Source of the DNA: Candidatus Synoicihabitans palmerolidicus
GTDB taxonomy: Bacteria; Verrucomicrobiota; Verrucomicrobiia; Opitutales; Opitutaceae
DNA: 64,000 bases
Assembly (NCBI GenBank): GCA_020809425.1
Contig: JAGGDC010000001.1
Location: 2,183,001-2,247,000, forward strand
Direction: 5' to 3'
In this document: piece by piece, positions 1 to 11,070 of the stretch
Numbering within the stretch: position 1 is the first letter of the stretch
How the letters are laid out: each line of letters begins with the position of its first letter
Notes under the pieces: generated by a model
Told to the model about the DNA's origin: nothing
What the model saw: the letters and a program-made list of their open reading frames with translations, nothing else
Databases searched by the model: none
Position numbers and translations under genes: made by a program

Positions 1-494
1 GGCCGTTTGCAGGACCAAACCGATGCCTCCCCCCACCAGTATCGCCGCCACATGTTCACGCAAATCCTCGGGGCCCGATGCGGTCGCCATGCTGATTAAG
101 AACAACAACATCGACGACGCCGACAGCAGCGGGCCGTAGTCACTGCCCAAGTGCCGCCACACCGCCGCCCCCATCGCCACCAACATCGTCGCCACCACCG
201 CACCCGCGATATGGCGGCCGCCAGTGCTCCCAGCGCCCCCGCCGATGCCAACAACCGCGTCATGCCCACCAACAACAAAACACGCAGACGGTAGTCACCT
301 CGCACATCCAGCATGGCAATATTCTGGGCCGCAATGGACGCGAAGACCACCGACACCGGCAACCCAACCGTCGCCTGCAGCGCCAACGGAACCATGAACC
401 CCGCCGTCGCTCGACCCGCCCGCGCCCAATCCGTCCTCCGTGACGGATTCCACAACTGCTCCCAAAAACGATTACCTGAGGCGGCCCCACTCAT
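1..494 (-). pseudogene. FUSC-family inner-membrane transporter, 5' part, frameshifted
   Basis: The reading frame opens at 494 and runs through a hydrophobic N-terminal segment (VSVVFASIAAQNIAMLDVRG) that resembles FUSC/YccS-type aromatic-acid efflux proteins of the inner membrane. Near 215-225 the frame is lost. A different minus-strand frame then continues the protein with HIAGAVVATMLVAMGAAVWR and on to the left window edge, so the gene is both frameshifted and cut by the window. It lies 155 bp downstream of the broken antiporter gene on the same strand, so the two may once have been co-transcribed. The family call rests on membrane topology and the conserved N-terminal pattern; the substrate is unknown. 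Confidence 0.6.
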
Positions 495-649
495 ATTCGG
501 TCTCCAGCGAACCCCCTAAAGTCGGCGAAAATCAATGAAGTGACCGACAAATCAATAAAACCCGTCCGCGCTTGCCCCCTGAACATCTATCTCCCCCTTC
601 CGCCGGGCTCGTCTTACACGCCCTCCCCTACCTTCTCGGGGCAGAGCGT

Positions 650-2277
650 CTAAATCTCCTCGGCTTCACGGTGCCTGAAATTGCCGTCCAAATCGGGACG
701 TTGTTGATGGAAGACATTGGAAACGTGATGGGCAAAACCCGTCCCCGCTTCGGTGTAAAGGTTGAACGCCGTATCGATCCCACGTTCACGTAGCTCCCGC
801 ACTTCGTCGTCAAACTTGGCCGTCGCCACCACCACCCCTTCATAGTCGAGACGGCGCAGCGTTTAGGCCGCATGCAGATTTACGCTGTGCTTCGGCATGG
901 CCAGCACCACGAGTTCAAAGGGATGCGCCCGCGTTTTGACCTGATTCCAAAAATCCGCATCCGTAGCATCGGCCAACACCACGTTGCGCGTCTGCTCGCG
1001 ATGCCGCTCCACCGCATTGGGATCGCGATCGAACGCGATGCCCCGACCCGGGTAGCGGCCATCGGGGAATTTGTAAGTCGACAGCCCGACCCGCCCCATC
1101 CCGAAAATCGCAATCTGCTCCCCGTGGTCCGGCACCACAATATCGTCCGGATGGCGACCGGACGTCTCCAGTGGATGCAACCAGCGCGCCAACTTCTCGT
1201 AGAGCGCCTCAGCCCCACGGTTGAGCGGAGCGGCCGCCAGAATGCTCAAAGACAATGCGATCGCGACAATGGTGAGCCACTCCACTCCCCACCCACGCCT
1301 TCTTCACTCCCACCGCCATCACGATCAGTCCGAACTCGCTGTAAGTGGCCAAGGTCCACATCGACATCCACGAAGTACGCACCCGGAGGTGAAACCGCGT
1401 GAGTAATCCCAACAGCAGCACGCTCTTGATCGGCACCAGCAACGTGAGTCCCACCGCAATCCCCAGACCCGTCCAATCAGGCAATCCCTTCAAACCGATG
1501 CTCAAAAAGAAGCCGATTAACAGAATCTCGATGATCGAACCCAGCGACTTGCTCAGCTCCTTCGATTTCGGGTGCTGGCCCACCAAGATACCTACAAACA
1601 GTGCGCCGAGATCCGCCTTGAGCCCGACCGATTCAAACCCCTTCGCGCCGGCTACCAGCGCGAGAAACAACCCGCACAGCGTAATCAGTTCACCGTGACC
1701 GGACCGGGTGACGATCCACGCCATCGCTGGTCGCAACAGTAAAAGCGCAGCCAGCACCCAATCGCCCAGAGAGACGGGATCTTTCCGGTTGAAACCGTGA
1801 GAAACAACACGGCCAGAATATCCTGCATGATCAGGATACCAATCGCGATGCGCCCGTGCAGGGAACCCATCTCGCCGTTCTCCTCCAAGGACTTCACCGC
1901 AAACACCGTGTTCGAAAAGCTGAGCGCAAACGCAATCAACGCCGCTGTTTGAAAAAACAGATCTGTAAATCGCGGAATACCCACGGCCGCCAGACCAATG
2001 AATTCAACCGAAAACAGAGCGATGACAAGGACGGTGTGGACAGAGGTGCCCGCCCAAATCTCAGGTCACAGAAGTGAGCGGACGCGGAGTTTAAGCCCGA
2101 TGGAAACAGCATTAAGGTGACCCCGAGGTCGGCGAGAAAATCCAGGGTCGCCCCCCCCGTTTTACCGAGTGCACTCAGCACAAAACCAGCCACAAGGAAT
2201 CCCACCAGCGGCGGAAGCCGTATCTGTTGCGCGATGAGTCCGAATAAAAACGCGATGGCTATCAGTAGTCCGTCCAT
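650..2277 (-). pseudogene. CPA2-type monovalent cation:proton antiporter with RCK domain (KefB/YbaL-like), multiply frameshifted
   Basis: Five consecutive minus-strand frames add up to one antiporter of about 540 residues. It begins with MDGLLIAIAFLFGLIAQQIR and has typical CPA2 membrane segments (FALSFSNTVFAVKSLEENGE; ADLGALFVGILVGQHPKSKE). It then passes into a cytoplasmic TrkA-N/RCK nucleotide-binding domain with the glycine motif FGMGRVG and ends with a YbaL-like tail (TAFNLYTEAGTGFAHHV). The family exchanges K+ or Na+ for H+ and is gated by NAD(H) or glutathione binding to the RCK domain. Frame changes fall near 1950, 1730, 1270 and 850. The start at 2277 is the methionine opening the first membrane helix. 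It is unlikely to be functional as written. Confidence 0.8.
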
Positions 2278-2696
2278 GAACGACGAAGATTCAGGAGAAC
2301 TGATACCGTGACGATCAAGACCGAAGATATTTCTGCGCCAACCCCTGAACCCAGCCAACCGTCAACGGTCCATATCCCGCAAAGTCGGACTGACCGACGT
2401 CTTCTAGCGCTCACACGGACGAGAACCCAAATCGCCCAAACCTGCGGCAGCTTCGGCCTCGCAACGACTCCACCCCTAAGGCCAACCTACCGACTGAGCG
2501 CAAAGGCCACACCGCTCGGCAACACCGTGCAGCGGCCCGCGACCGCCAGATTCACAAATTGCATCTTCTGATCCGTGGGTGACACGTCATTCGAGCCCCC
2601 CCCTTTTCACGCACACTACCCAGACCGTAAAAACGTGTTGAGCGGAGTTGTCTCCTCAGCTCCCGCCACCAACATCTACATCGCCCCCAGTCCTCC
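2278..2696. other. Intergenic region without recognisable gene
   Basis: This stretch separates the divergently oriented antiporter and ADOP permease genes. No frame on either strand gives a protein pattern that I recognise. It probably holds the two divergent promoters, but I could not pick out a convincing -35/-10 pair. Confidence 0.3.
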
Positions 2697-5047
2697 ATGT
2701 TATTCCCCCGCTTCCAACGACTTTGCCGCCGCAGTCCCGGTTTTACCGCTGCCACGATCGGCGTCATCGCCACCGCCGTCGCCTTGGCCGCCACCGCTGC
2801 GAGTTTCATCGACGCCGTACTGTTTCGCGCCCTGCCCGCCCCGCAGTCTGACGAACTTTACCGTATCCACAGTGGCCTGTATGATGGCGTGGATACCCCA
2901 CCCAATGTGCGCGACATGTTGGAGACGATGCAGCCACTGCCGATCTTCAGCTACGATTTCGCCAGCAACGTGGAATACCAGCCGGCCGGCGGCGAACGCA
3001 CTGAGTTGGTTTCCTTGGCCGAGTTTCAAGGCGACGTTTTTGGGGTCATGGGATGGCAAGCCCTGCACGGGCGACTACTGGTGCCGTCCGATATGGAACG
3101 CGGTGCGGAGGCCGTGGCGGTGATCTCCCATCGGTTCTGGCACCGCAGTTTCGGAGCGTCCCTAACGGCGCTGGATCGCACCATTGAATTGAATGGCGTG
3201 CTCTACCGCATAGTGGGCGTGCTACCGCCGGCATACGATCGCATCAATCGCCTGCACACTTCCGACCTTTGGACCGCATTTGTTCATACCTCGGAGAGCT
3301 GGAAATACGACAACCGCAACAGCCACGATCACACCGTGGTGGCGCGGATTTCCGACCCCGCCGCTCTGCCCGCCCTTCATACTCAGTTGGAGCACTTCCG
3401 CCGGCAACTGCGTCATGACTTTCCCGACCTCGAGTTCTCGGGAGCGTATTCCATCATGACGGAGCAGGACGCCAGCCTGGCCGAGTTGGGCGACCTGGCG
3501 ACCAAGCGCCGCATCATCAGCGGTTTGATAGTCTCTCTACTGGTCGTCGCGTGCCTGAATGTCGGCAACTTGCTGCTGGTGAATGCTCACCGCCGACGCC
3601 AGGAGTTTGCATTCGCCAATCCTTTGAAGCGCCCCCCGGACATCTGTTACGCATGATTCTCAGCGAAAGCCTGAGTCTGGCCATGGTGGGAGGTCTGCTG
3701 GGAGCAGGGCCGGCTATCTCCTCACTCACGCCCTGTGTTCCTTCGATTTTGGCGTTGAACTCGGCATCTCCTATGATCTGCGAACGCTCGGATTCGCCTT
3801 GTTGGTCACCTTGGGCATGGGATTAACGGCCAGTTTGATTCCCGCCAGCCGGTTGCAGTCCCGCGCGCTTAGTCGTAGTTTACAAGCGGATACGCGCAGT
3901 TCTCATGGCATCCGACTTTCACAAGATCTCATCATTGGCCAGATAGCATTTTGCACCATTCTACAGACCTGCGGATTGGTGTTCTACCAATCATTGCGCG
4001 CTTCCCTTGCTTTTGCCCCCGGGTTTGAAATTGAGCGACTGCTCTACGCCGACGTCTTCATGAAGAGCATCGACGCCGGCCAGCGACCCGCCACGGGACG
4101 AGCGTTGATGGAAAGAGTTCGCGCCCTGCCTGGCGTCGAAGCTGTCGGCATGTCGATGACCCGGCCGCTCGGCGGAGCCGGTGGCACCCAGGGTGGCACC
4201 CAGATCACCACGCCGGATTTCCGGCCCGATCAAGAGATCGACAAATGCTACGCCCAGTTTGCCTATGTGACTCCGGAGCTCCTCTCCTCCCTGGACGTCC
4301 CACTGCTCGCAGGCCGCGACTTTAGACCTGAAGAAAACGAATTTCCGACCCAGGCCACGATCATCAACGAGACGATGTTGCGGCGTTTCTGGCCAGGTAA
4401 GACCGCTCACGAGGTTTTAGGGCTGGAGTTTCAACAATGGACCGGCGCCAAGGTGAAGATTGTCGGGGTAATGCGCGACTATTCCACCCGGCCTTGGACT
4501 CCCGCTCGCCCACTGCTTTTCTCCCCCACTTCAATGCCCGCATGACCCTGCACGTGCGCACCACCACTCATCCTGAAACCGTGCGAACCGCGTTGCTGGC
4601 GATCCTGCAGGATCCTCAAAACCCGTTTGTTGCCGCCGACCTGAAAAGCTTTGCGACGGCTCAGCAGGACGCTTTCGGCGACGTCAAGGCCACCCTGCAC
4701 GTCACGGGTGCCGTGGCGCTTGCCTCGCTGATTCTATCGGCCTGCGGAACGTGGTTCCTTACTCGCCAATGGGTCGATTTGAGGCGGAAAGAGATTTGCA
4801 TACGTCTCGCCATCGGCGCACCTCCCGTCCGACTCGTCGGCGCTTTGGTCACCCACAGTGCGGTATTGGCCACCATCGGAGTCACCATCGGTGGCGTGAT
4901 CGTTTTCCTGCTATTAAACCACTACCACGAGCACATTCCCGGTCTCGACGACCAAGGTATTTCTGTTTTCGCGATTATTACCGGCGTGACCTTGCTCCTG
5001 GGCATCTTGGCCAGCTACGTCCCCGCTCTCCGCGTGTTGAAAATGCG
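2697..5047 (+). pseudogene. ADOP-type ABC transporter permease (MacB/FtsX architecture), frameshifted and 3'-truncated by IS66
   Basis: The product starts with the hallmark of the acidobacterial-type duplicated permeases: a basic N-terminus, RRSPGFTAATIGVIATAVAL, and then VLFRALPAPQSDELYRI. Two periplasmic MacB_PCD-like domains follow (about 2800-3480 and 3950-4540; the second has VTPELLSSLDVPLLAGRDFR). Between and after them lie FtsX-type membrane blocks, the last one including RKEICIRLAIGAPPVRLVGA. About 785 codons survive in four frames, with breaks near 3640, 3790 and 4530. The last codons (VPALRVLKMR) run straight into the IS66 left end, so the usual short C-terminus is gone. Such permeases belong to MacA/MacB-like export systems; no ATPase gene is next to it here. 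Confidence 0.8.
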
Positions 5048-5105
5048 TAAGCGTCCGAGAGGCGACCTCCTATGCGGGAAGTGATTTTGCGGGTAAATTG
5101 GCAGG

Positions 5106-5470
5106 ATGGAAGCAATTGAAGTGGAGGTGCAGAACAACAAGCGCGATGGGCGCGGACGCCAGCTGCGTAGCGCAGAGGAGGGGGCGTAGTTGGCGGCGAT
5201 CTACCGCGAGAGCGGCCTGACGCAGAAGGCGTTCGCGAAGCGCGAGGGCCTCAAATACGCGACGTGTGTAGCATGGCTGGGACGGCCCGGCGGCGCAAGG
5301 GTGCGGTAGCGGCGGCGGCGAGCCCGGCGCGCCCTTCGTTCGCAACGCTGCGCTTGGGCGCGATGTCGCCTCCGGCGGCATCATTGGAGGTGAGGCTGCC
5401 GGACGGCACGCGGTTGCGTGGTGACGATCCGATCGCCATAGCCGCGTTGGTCAAAGCCCTGCCCAACTGA
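5106..5470 (+). pseudogene. tnpA: IS66 TnpA-like accessory protein, broken
   Basis: Starting at ATG 5106 the frame reads MEAIEVEVQNNKRDGRGRQL, hits an in-frame TAG at 5187, and resumes with an IS66 TnpA-type helix-turn-helix (YRESGLTQKAFAKREGLKYA). A frameshift near 5270-5285 moves the rest to another frame ending in SLEVRLPDGTRLRGDDP and a TGA at 5468. TnpA is the small DNA-binding partner needed for IS66 transposition. The gene ends 5 bp before tnpB, the tight spacing usual in the IS66 operon. Confidence 0.7.
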
Positions 5471-5475
5471 CGGCG

Positions 5476-5837
5476 ATGATCGGTTTGCCTTCGGCGCTGA
5501 CGATCTACCTAGCAATTGAACCGGTGGATATGCGAAAGCAGTTTGACGGGTTGTGGACTGTGGCTTCCCAGGTGCTGCGTGAAGATCCCTTTGGCGGTGC
5601 GTTGTTCGTGTTCACCAACAAGCGGCGCAACCGGGTGAAGTTGCTGTATTGGGATGGCACCGGCGTGTGGGTGGCTGGCCAAGCGGCTGGAGAAGGGTTG
5701 CTTCACGTGACCGCGCGGTGGCGACGGCGCGAAGGTGACGCTCAGTGCCGAAGCGCTGACGATGTTACTGGGCGGAATCGACCTGAAGGATGGTGCGAAA
5801 AAAGCGTGGTATGAACGCGAAAAAAGGTTGCTGTTAA
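5476..5837 (+). pseudogene. tnpB: IS66 TnpB (IS66 Orf2-like) protein, frameshifted
   Basis: The protein has the conserved TnpB core: IYLAIEPVDMRKQFDGLW followed by GALFVFTNKRRNRVKLLYWD. A frameshift near 5690 shifts the C-terminal part (LSAEALTMLLGGIDLKDG) into another frame. TnpB is an accessory protein required for transposition, and full-length versions are about 115 residues, which matches this span. The exact 3' end is uncertain because the frame that carries the C-terminus stays open into tnpC. Confidence 0.8.
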
Positions 5838-5850
5838 TAGTATCCTATAT

Positions 5851-7324
5851 ATGGATACTAAGCGTGCCGCCCCTGAAACAACTGCCTGCTGCCTATCTCG
5901 CGTTGGAGAGCGAAAACGTGGCGCTGCGCTCGCAGTTGGAGTGGCTGCGCAAGCAGGTGTTTGGTGGGGGTAAGAGTGAGAAGCTCGATGCGGCGCAGTG
6001 GAAACTGAAGTTCGCCGATCAGCAAAAGCTAATCGAGCAGACGGCCACGCCCGAGACGGTTCACTACGAGCGGCGGCGGGCCTCTCGCGAGAAGCTGCCC
6101 TTGCGAGCCGAGGCCTTCGCGCACCTGCCGGTGAAAGAGCCTGTGGTGATCGAGCCCGAGGAGGTGCTGGCGGCCCCGGAGCAGTTTGAAAAGATCGGCG
6201 AGGAGCGCAGCTTCGAGGTCGATGTGGTGCCGACGAAGTTGTTCAAGCGCGAGTTCGTGCGCCCGAAGTATCGGGCCAAGGCCCAGCTCGATCGTGCGCC
6301 GGTGGTGGCACCCGCACGGGTGCGCCCGGTGGAGGGCGGCTACGCCTCGGCGGGACTCTTGGCCTGGGTGTTGATCAGCAAGTATGTCGATCACGCCCCG
6401 CGGTATCGGCTCGAGAAGATGTCGTCGCGCTGGGGAGCGCGCCTGCCGCGTCAGAGTATGGTCGAGTGGGTGCGCATCGCCTCAGACTGGCTGGAACCGA
6501 TTTACCAGGGCATGCGCCGCAGGTTGCTCGAATCCAGGCTACGTGCCAGTCGATGAAACGCCGGTGCGATGTCACGACCCGGATCAAAAACGGGGCAAAA
6601 TCAAGAATGGATGGATGTGGGTGATGAGCGGCCCGGGTGATGACGTGTTCTTCGACTGGCGATCATCGCGCCAGCACGGTGAACTGACGTCGCTGGTCGA
6701 AGGTTTTGCCGGGATAATGCCATCCGATGGCTATGGTGCCTATCCCGCGTATGTGGCGACGCATCCCGAGGTGCGTTGGGTGGGCTGCTGGGCACACGCG
6801 CGGCGTAAGTTTTTTGAAGCCCAAGCGGAGAACTCGCGAGTAGCCCAATGGATCCTGCGGCTGATCGCATGGATGTATCATCAGGAAAAGCAGTGGGATG
6901 AGGCCGGTATCGATGCGCGGCAGCGGCAGCAAAGACGCGAGCGTGACTTTACCCATAAGCTGTATTGGTTGCGCGTGGTGGTGTGGAGGCTGCGCGCGCA
7001 CGTGCGCCCCAAGTCCGGCCTGGGCAAGGCCTGCACCTACCTGCGCGGTCAGTGGAAACCATTGGTCGCGCACCTGCAGCACGGTGAACCCCGACTGGAC
7101 AACAATCTGGTGGAAAACGCCATCCGCCCCTCAGCGTTGGGCAAAAAGAACTGGCTGTTCGTAGGGCATCCCGATGCCGGCTAACGCTCGGCGATCATCT
7201 ACTCGATCGTGATCAGCTGCCAACGTCACGGGCACGACCCGTTGGACTATCTGCGCGACGTGCTCACCAGGCTGCCGCAACGACTCCCAGGTGCCGACAT
7301 CAGCGATCTGCTGCCGGTTAACTG
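5851..7324 (+). pseudogene. tnpC: IS66 transposase TnpC, frameshifted, with nonsense codon and IS insertion
   Basis: A start at ATG 5851 (MDTKRAAPETT) fits the family best; a frameshift just after it leads into LALESENVALRSQLEWLRKQ, the N-terminal coiled coil. The zinc-finger/linker region and the DDE domain follow, with PVDETPVR, PSDGYGAYPAY and LDNNLVENAIRPSALGKKNW carrying the expected acidic residues. Breaks are a frameshift near 6530 and a TAA at 7182 where IS66 proteins usually have a sense codon (GHPDAG*RSAIIYS). The last codons are cut by IS-A at 7324. About 500 residues in total, the normal size for TnpC. Confidence 0.88.
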
Positions 7325-9062
7325 GAGCGTGTCCCACAAGCGCAAGATGTTGGCGATGAGTAGGTAGCGTAAAAATAAAGAGGCCGAAACCGGGAGGATT
7401 TCCTGGTTTCGGCACAAAAACGGCGTGTATAATTTAGTGTGAACAATACTACCGAAGCCGTCGCCCCGAAAGTTGCCCTGCAAACCTGGCTGCGTCCAGA
7501 CCTGACTCCGGTCGGACCCAACAAAGATTACGCCGCGTTTCGCGATCAACTGGCGGGGCTCGACCAGTTGCTGGCCAACAGTCACTTGGAAGCGATGGCC
7601 GTAGACTTTGCCCGGGAAAACTGGCGGGGCGACGACGTGGCCGGGTTGCCGCGACACCTGCAGTTCGCGCGCAAGGCGCTGCGGGTGCAGGTATTGCGCA
7701 TGATGCTCGGAAACATCAGTTTGCGTAAACTTTCCCTGAGCATCGCCTCCCAAATGCTTCACCGCCGGGCAGGTGCGGAGGATGAGCCAAGTCTTTATCG
7801 AGATGTGCGGTGAAGCGGACCGGGCGAGCGAACTGGGACTGGCTGCGGCGCAGCCGATGGATACGTGCCTGGTGGACTCGACCTGTCTGCAGGCCAACAT
7901 CCATTTCCCGGTCGACTGGGTGCTCTTTCGCGACGTGAGCCGCACCCCCTTGCTCAAGGCGGTGAAACTGCTCCGTGCAGCGGGGTTGCGGGGTCGGATG
8001 CCGAACGAGCCGCCAGTCTTTGCCAAGCAGATGAATCGGTGGTGCATCGCGATGACCCACAGCCGACGGCGCCGCGATGCGAAGCGGGCCCGCAAGGGCG
8101 TGCTCCGCCAGATGAAACGCCTGCTGCGCACTATCGGCGAGCACGCCCGCTGCCACCGCGACCACCTCGCCGCCGACTACGCCCGGACCCGCTTCAGTGA
8201 GCGCCAGGCCACCCGCATCATTGCGCGCATCGACGCCATGCTCGAGCAACTGCCGGCCGCGATCAAACAGGCCCACGAACGCATCATCGGCGCGCGACCA
8301 GTGCCCAACGCCGAGAAGATCCTCAGCGTCTACGAACCCGACGTGCAGACCGTGGTCGGAGGCAAGGCGTCCGGCGAGGTCGAGTTTGGCAACACCCTCA
8401 TGATCAGTGAGAACGTGACGGGGTTGATCACCGATTGGCAGTTGTATCAGGGAATGACTCCGGCCGAATGGCGTCAGTTCAACCTGAGCCTCGAGCGCCA
8501 GAATCAGTTCGACCTGAGCACCCCGATCAAAGCGGCGAGCACCGACCGAGGCTTCTCGACCCAATGGCTGTGCGAACGCTTGGCCGAAGCCGACATTTAT
8601 GACGCCACTTGCCCCCGCGATCCGCAGCAACTGCAACGGCGCATGCAGGAGCCGCAGTTCGTGGCGCTCCAACATCGCCGGGCTTCGACGGAAGCCCGCA
8701 TCGCCATCATCAAGCAACGCCAAGGCAAGCGATTTAGTGCCAGAGGCTTCACGAATCGCTACCTGGCGGTAGCCTGGAGCATCCTCGGTCACAACCTGTG
8801 GCTCATCGCCCGACTGCTGGCCGACCAACCACCGCAAGCCCAAGCCGCCTAAACCCACCAAGCCTACTCCAACGATGAACAATAAACCGGCTGCCGGAGG
8901 TTCCCTCATGGAAACGATCCAGGCACTGACTGCTGCGACACTGCAATTTAGCCATTAAATTGCATCTGCGCGCGCCTACATCCGCCATTGGTAGCCGGAA
9001 ATCCGCTCAAAAATCGGCTTTCCTGCCCCCCCTTCCAAAATCAGGGTAAATGGGACACGCTC
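7325..9062 (+). mobile_element. IS-A copy 1 (DDE insertion sequence, IS1182/ISNCY-like)
   Basis: The element is bounded by the inverted repeat GAGCGTGTCCCA at 7325 and TGGGACACGCTC at 9051-9062. TAACTG precedes the left end, but the right end is followed by TATAGT, so no target duplication remains and the right flank was probably rearranged. Compared with copy 3 it lacks about 87 bp near 7752. The 3' non-coding 200 bp is nearly identical in copies 1, 2 and 3. The family name is tentative. Confidence 0.85.
7439..8852 (+). pseudogene. IS-A transposase (DDE_Tnp_1-type), internally deleted
   Basis: The first part, to about 7751, reads TWLRPDLTPVGPNKDYAAFR and LRVQVLRMMLGNISLRKLSL. After an internal deletion of about 87 bp and a frame change, the second part reads MSQVFIEMCGEADRASELGL onward and stays open to 8852. 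The catalytic region has TLMISENVTGLITDWQLYQG, TDRGFSTQWLCERLAEADIY and RRASTEARIAIIKQRQGKR, consistent with a DDE transposase whose last acidic residue is in the STEAR segment. The catalytic half is intact, but the N-terminal DNA-binding part is disrupted. A full protein would be roughly 490-500 residues. Confidence 0.8.
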
Positions 9063-9143
9063 TATAGTATTCATTATAGTGCATTAGGAGAAAGGGAACC
9101 ACTCCCTCTCAGCCTGGGCACTCAGTGTTGGACTGCGGCCAGC
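9063..9143. repeat. Dispersed repeat DR, copy A (5'-truncated)
   Basis: This is the right-hand 80 bp of a repeat found more fully at 20689 and 39762. It begins TATAGTATTCATTATAGTGC, includes a small hairpin (GAGAAAGGGA / TCCCTCTC) and ends TTGGACTGCGGC. The left part is missing because IS-A copy 1 abuts it. The propeller gene is truncated at its other side. Confidence 0.8.
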
Positions 9144-10354
9144 AACGCCCGTCCGCATCCGCCCACAACGATTGGGGCCAACTCGAATGGCTCGGCCCCA
9201 ATTCCCAAAACGGTCGACTAAATCGACCGTCGCGCCACTGCCTCACGCCCCCACCATGGATAGCGAGGAAAAATCCCCCATCGTAAGGGATTAAGCTGTT
9301 CACGATCAACTGCGCCAATTCACTCTCCTCGCTCGATATCCCGATCGCACAAGGCCGCCAGCGCAACACCCCGCCACTGTTGGTGCCGACCCAAATATTG
9401 CCTTCGGTATCCTCAAGAAGCTGCAACACCGAGGGATTGCGCAACCCCACACTCCGCCCGCCGGTTTGGCTCCGACCGTCCGCCGTGATTCGAAACAGTC
9501 CGCTCACATAGCCACCACCCCAAAGCCCCCCTTGCCGGTCCTCCAACAGATTGATCGCGCCATCAACCTGCCCGGAAGGACGGCGATACGTCTCCCGCCA
9601 CTCCCCGCGAGACCACTTCTTGAGTTCCTCGCCCCACCCCAACCACACCCCATCCCCTCGCGCCGAAGCCAAGCCTCTCAATGGGCTGTTTCCTTCAATC
9701 AAAGGCTCATCCATGACCACCCGCCAACCGTCCGGTTTGAGCCTGGCCAACCACGCCAAATTTACCGCCCACAACATGCCTCCACCGCCGACGACGATAC
9801 GCAAAGGATCCCCTTCCGCTACCGACGGACGCGGCAACGCCACCGGCTCAAATCGCCCCCCCTCAACCGCAATAGCTGATTCCCTCGCGTCGCATAAACC
9901 TCGCCTTGTCCGTCCACCACCACATCTCGGACAAACCCCGCCGGCACGTCCGCTTCCTCACCAAACCAGGTCCATTCGCCTTGTCGATAGACCCCACCCC
10001 CAACGACGTCCCCAGCCAAAGATTGTCCGCCCCATCCACCGTCAAATCTAGGATCATACACCGCTCCAGCTGCGGCGCTCCATCGGCCTGCACTTCGACA
10101 AACTTCACCCCGTCAAACCGCAACAGGCGGGTGAACGTTCCGATCCATAAATAGCCATCTGCCGTCTGAGCAAAACTCGTCGCGGTGACGTCGGGATACC
10201 CCTCGTCGATTTCCCACGCTCGGCCTATAAACGCATCGGCCAATACCCCTTTGTCATCCGCCGCCGCGTACGAGAGCCCACCGCCGCTCAATAAACAAAG
10301 TGCCAAAGCGGAAAAAACACGGAGGAGAGACATGCGCAGGGACTGCAATAGCAT
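9140..10354 (-). pseudogene. Two-component-regulator-type beta-propeller protein, truncated and frameshifted
   Basis: The gene starts with a signal peptide (LRVFSALALCLLSGGGLSYA). It continues with Reg_prop beta-propeller blades: DGYLWIGTFTRLLRFDGVKF, NLWLGTSLGVGSID, GVWLGWGEELKKW and NIWVGTNSGGVLRWRP. Such propellers form the periplasmic sensor of hybrid two-component systems that sense polysaccharide fragments. Frame changes lie near 9960 and 9840. Only the N-terminal propeller half remains: at 9140 the frame runs into dispersed repeat copy A, so the membrane and kinase parts, if there were any, are missing. The start used is the methionine before the signal peptide at 10354; 10333 is an alternative. 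Confidence 0.7.
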
Positions 10355-10500
10355 TCCCCCCCTCACTGACAAGGCACGATCATGGAAACTCCATCCCTTT
10401 CCCACCTCGATTGTACTATCGGATATCGCGCCCCCCCTCCATCCAAAATGACCGCGATAGCCCTCGACAGATCCGCCTCGTAAAAGCCGACGACCAACCG

Positions 10501-11025
10501 TCATCCGGCTGTGCCTTCCTCCTTTCCTTGCAGCTCGCCCAGCAATCCAGGCAGATCCAGCGACCGCGTGATCATGGCCAATTCACCGGCCGAGGTCACT
10601 GGCAATAACTCGCGCGGCCGATCCCCAGTACAACTCCACCCCGTTACCATCGGGATCGCGCAAATAAAGTGCCTCACTCACCCCGTGGTCGGCCGCGCCC
10701 TCGAGTTCGATCCCTGCCTTGTCCAAGCGCGTCAAGGCATCCGCCAAGTCCGCCCGCGTCGGATACAACACGGCCAGATGATACAACCCCGTCGCCCGCG
10801 GTGGCGGCGGTGAACCACCTGCGCTATCCTAAGTATTCAATCCGATGTGGTGATGATAGCCACCCGCCGAAATAAACGCTGCTTGCGCCCCGAGGCGCTG
10901 CATGAGCTGAAAACCCAACACGCCGCAATAAAACCCCAAAGCGCGGTCCCCAAGTCGGCCACCTTCAGATGCACATGGCCAATGGAAACCCCACCAGCAA
11001 TCGGACGAACAGAATCGTAAGACAT
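10501..11025 (-). pseudogene. VOC (glyoxalase/extradiol dioxygenase fold) protein, frameshifted
   Basis: Three minus-strand frames join into a vicinal-oxygen-chelate protein of about 170 residues. It begins MSYDSVRPIAGGVSIGHVHL, continues FYCGVLGFQLMQRLGAQAAF and GGYHHHIGLNT, then GVSEALYLRDPDGNGVELYW, and ends SLDLPGLLGELQGKEEGTAG with TGA at 10501. The two beta-alpha-beta-beta-beta repeats and the metal-binding His and Glu (GHVHL, GVELYW) are visible. Members act as ring-cleavage dioxygenases or glyoxalases, and the substrate cannot be told here. Breaks are near 10960, 10820 and 10600. Confidence 0.75.
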
Positions 11026-11070
11026 ACGCCACACCCCATGCGATTTCCGTCAAAACGCAAAATCGACCCA

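Larger units (their letters stand above)
5048..7324 (+). mobile_element. IS66-family element, left part, interrupted by IS-A copy 1
   Basis: The left end starts at GTAAGCGTCC, the typical IS66 terminal sequence, and is fused to the ADOP gene. The three IS66 genes follow in order: tnpA, tnpB and tnpC. The right end is missing: IS-A copy 1 is inserted at 7324 within the last codons of tnpC, and past that element the sequence is the dispersed repeat rather than IS66. All three genes carry lesions, so this copy is dead. Confidence 0.85.

Noticed and set aside
7716..8909. Long minus-strand open frame (397 codons) opposite the IS-A transposase, with equivalents opposite copies 2 and 3.
   Set aside because: It is the antisense shadow of the transposase: high GC and codon bias keep it open, and its sequence has no family pattern. 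The conserved 61-codon frame at the IS-A 3' end is shared only because the DNA copies are nearly identical.
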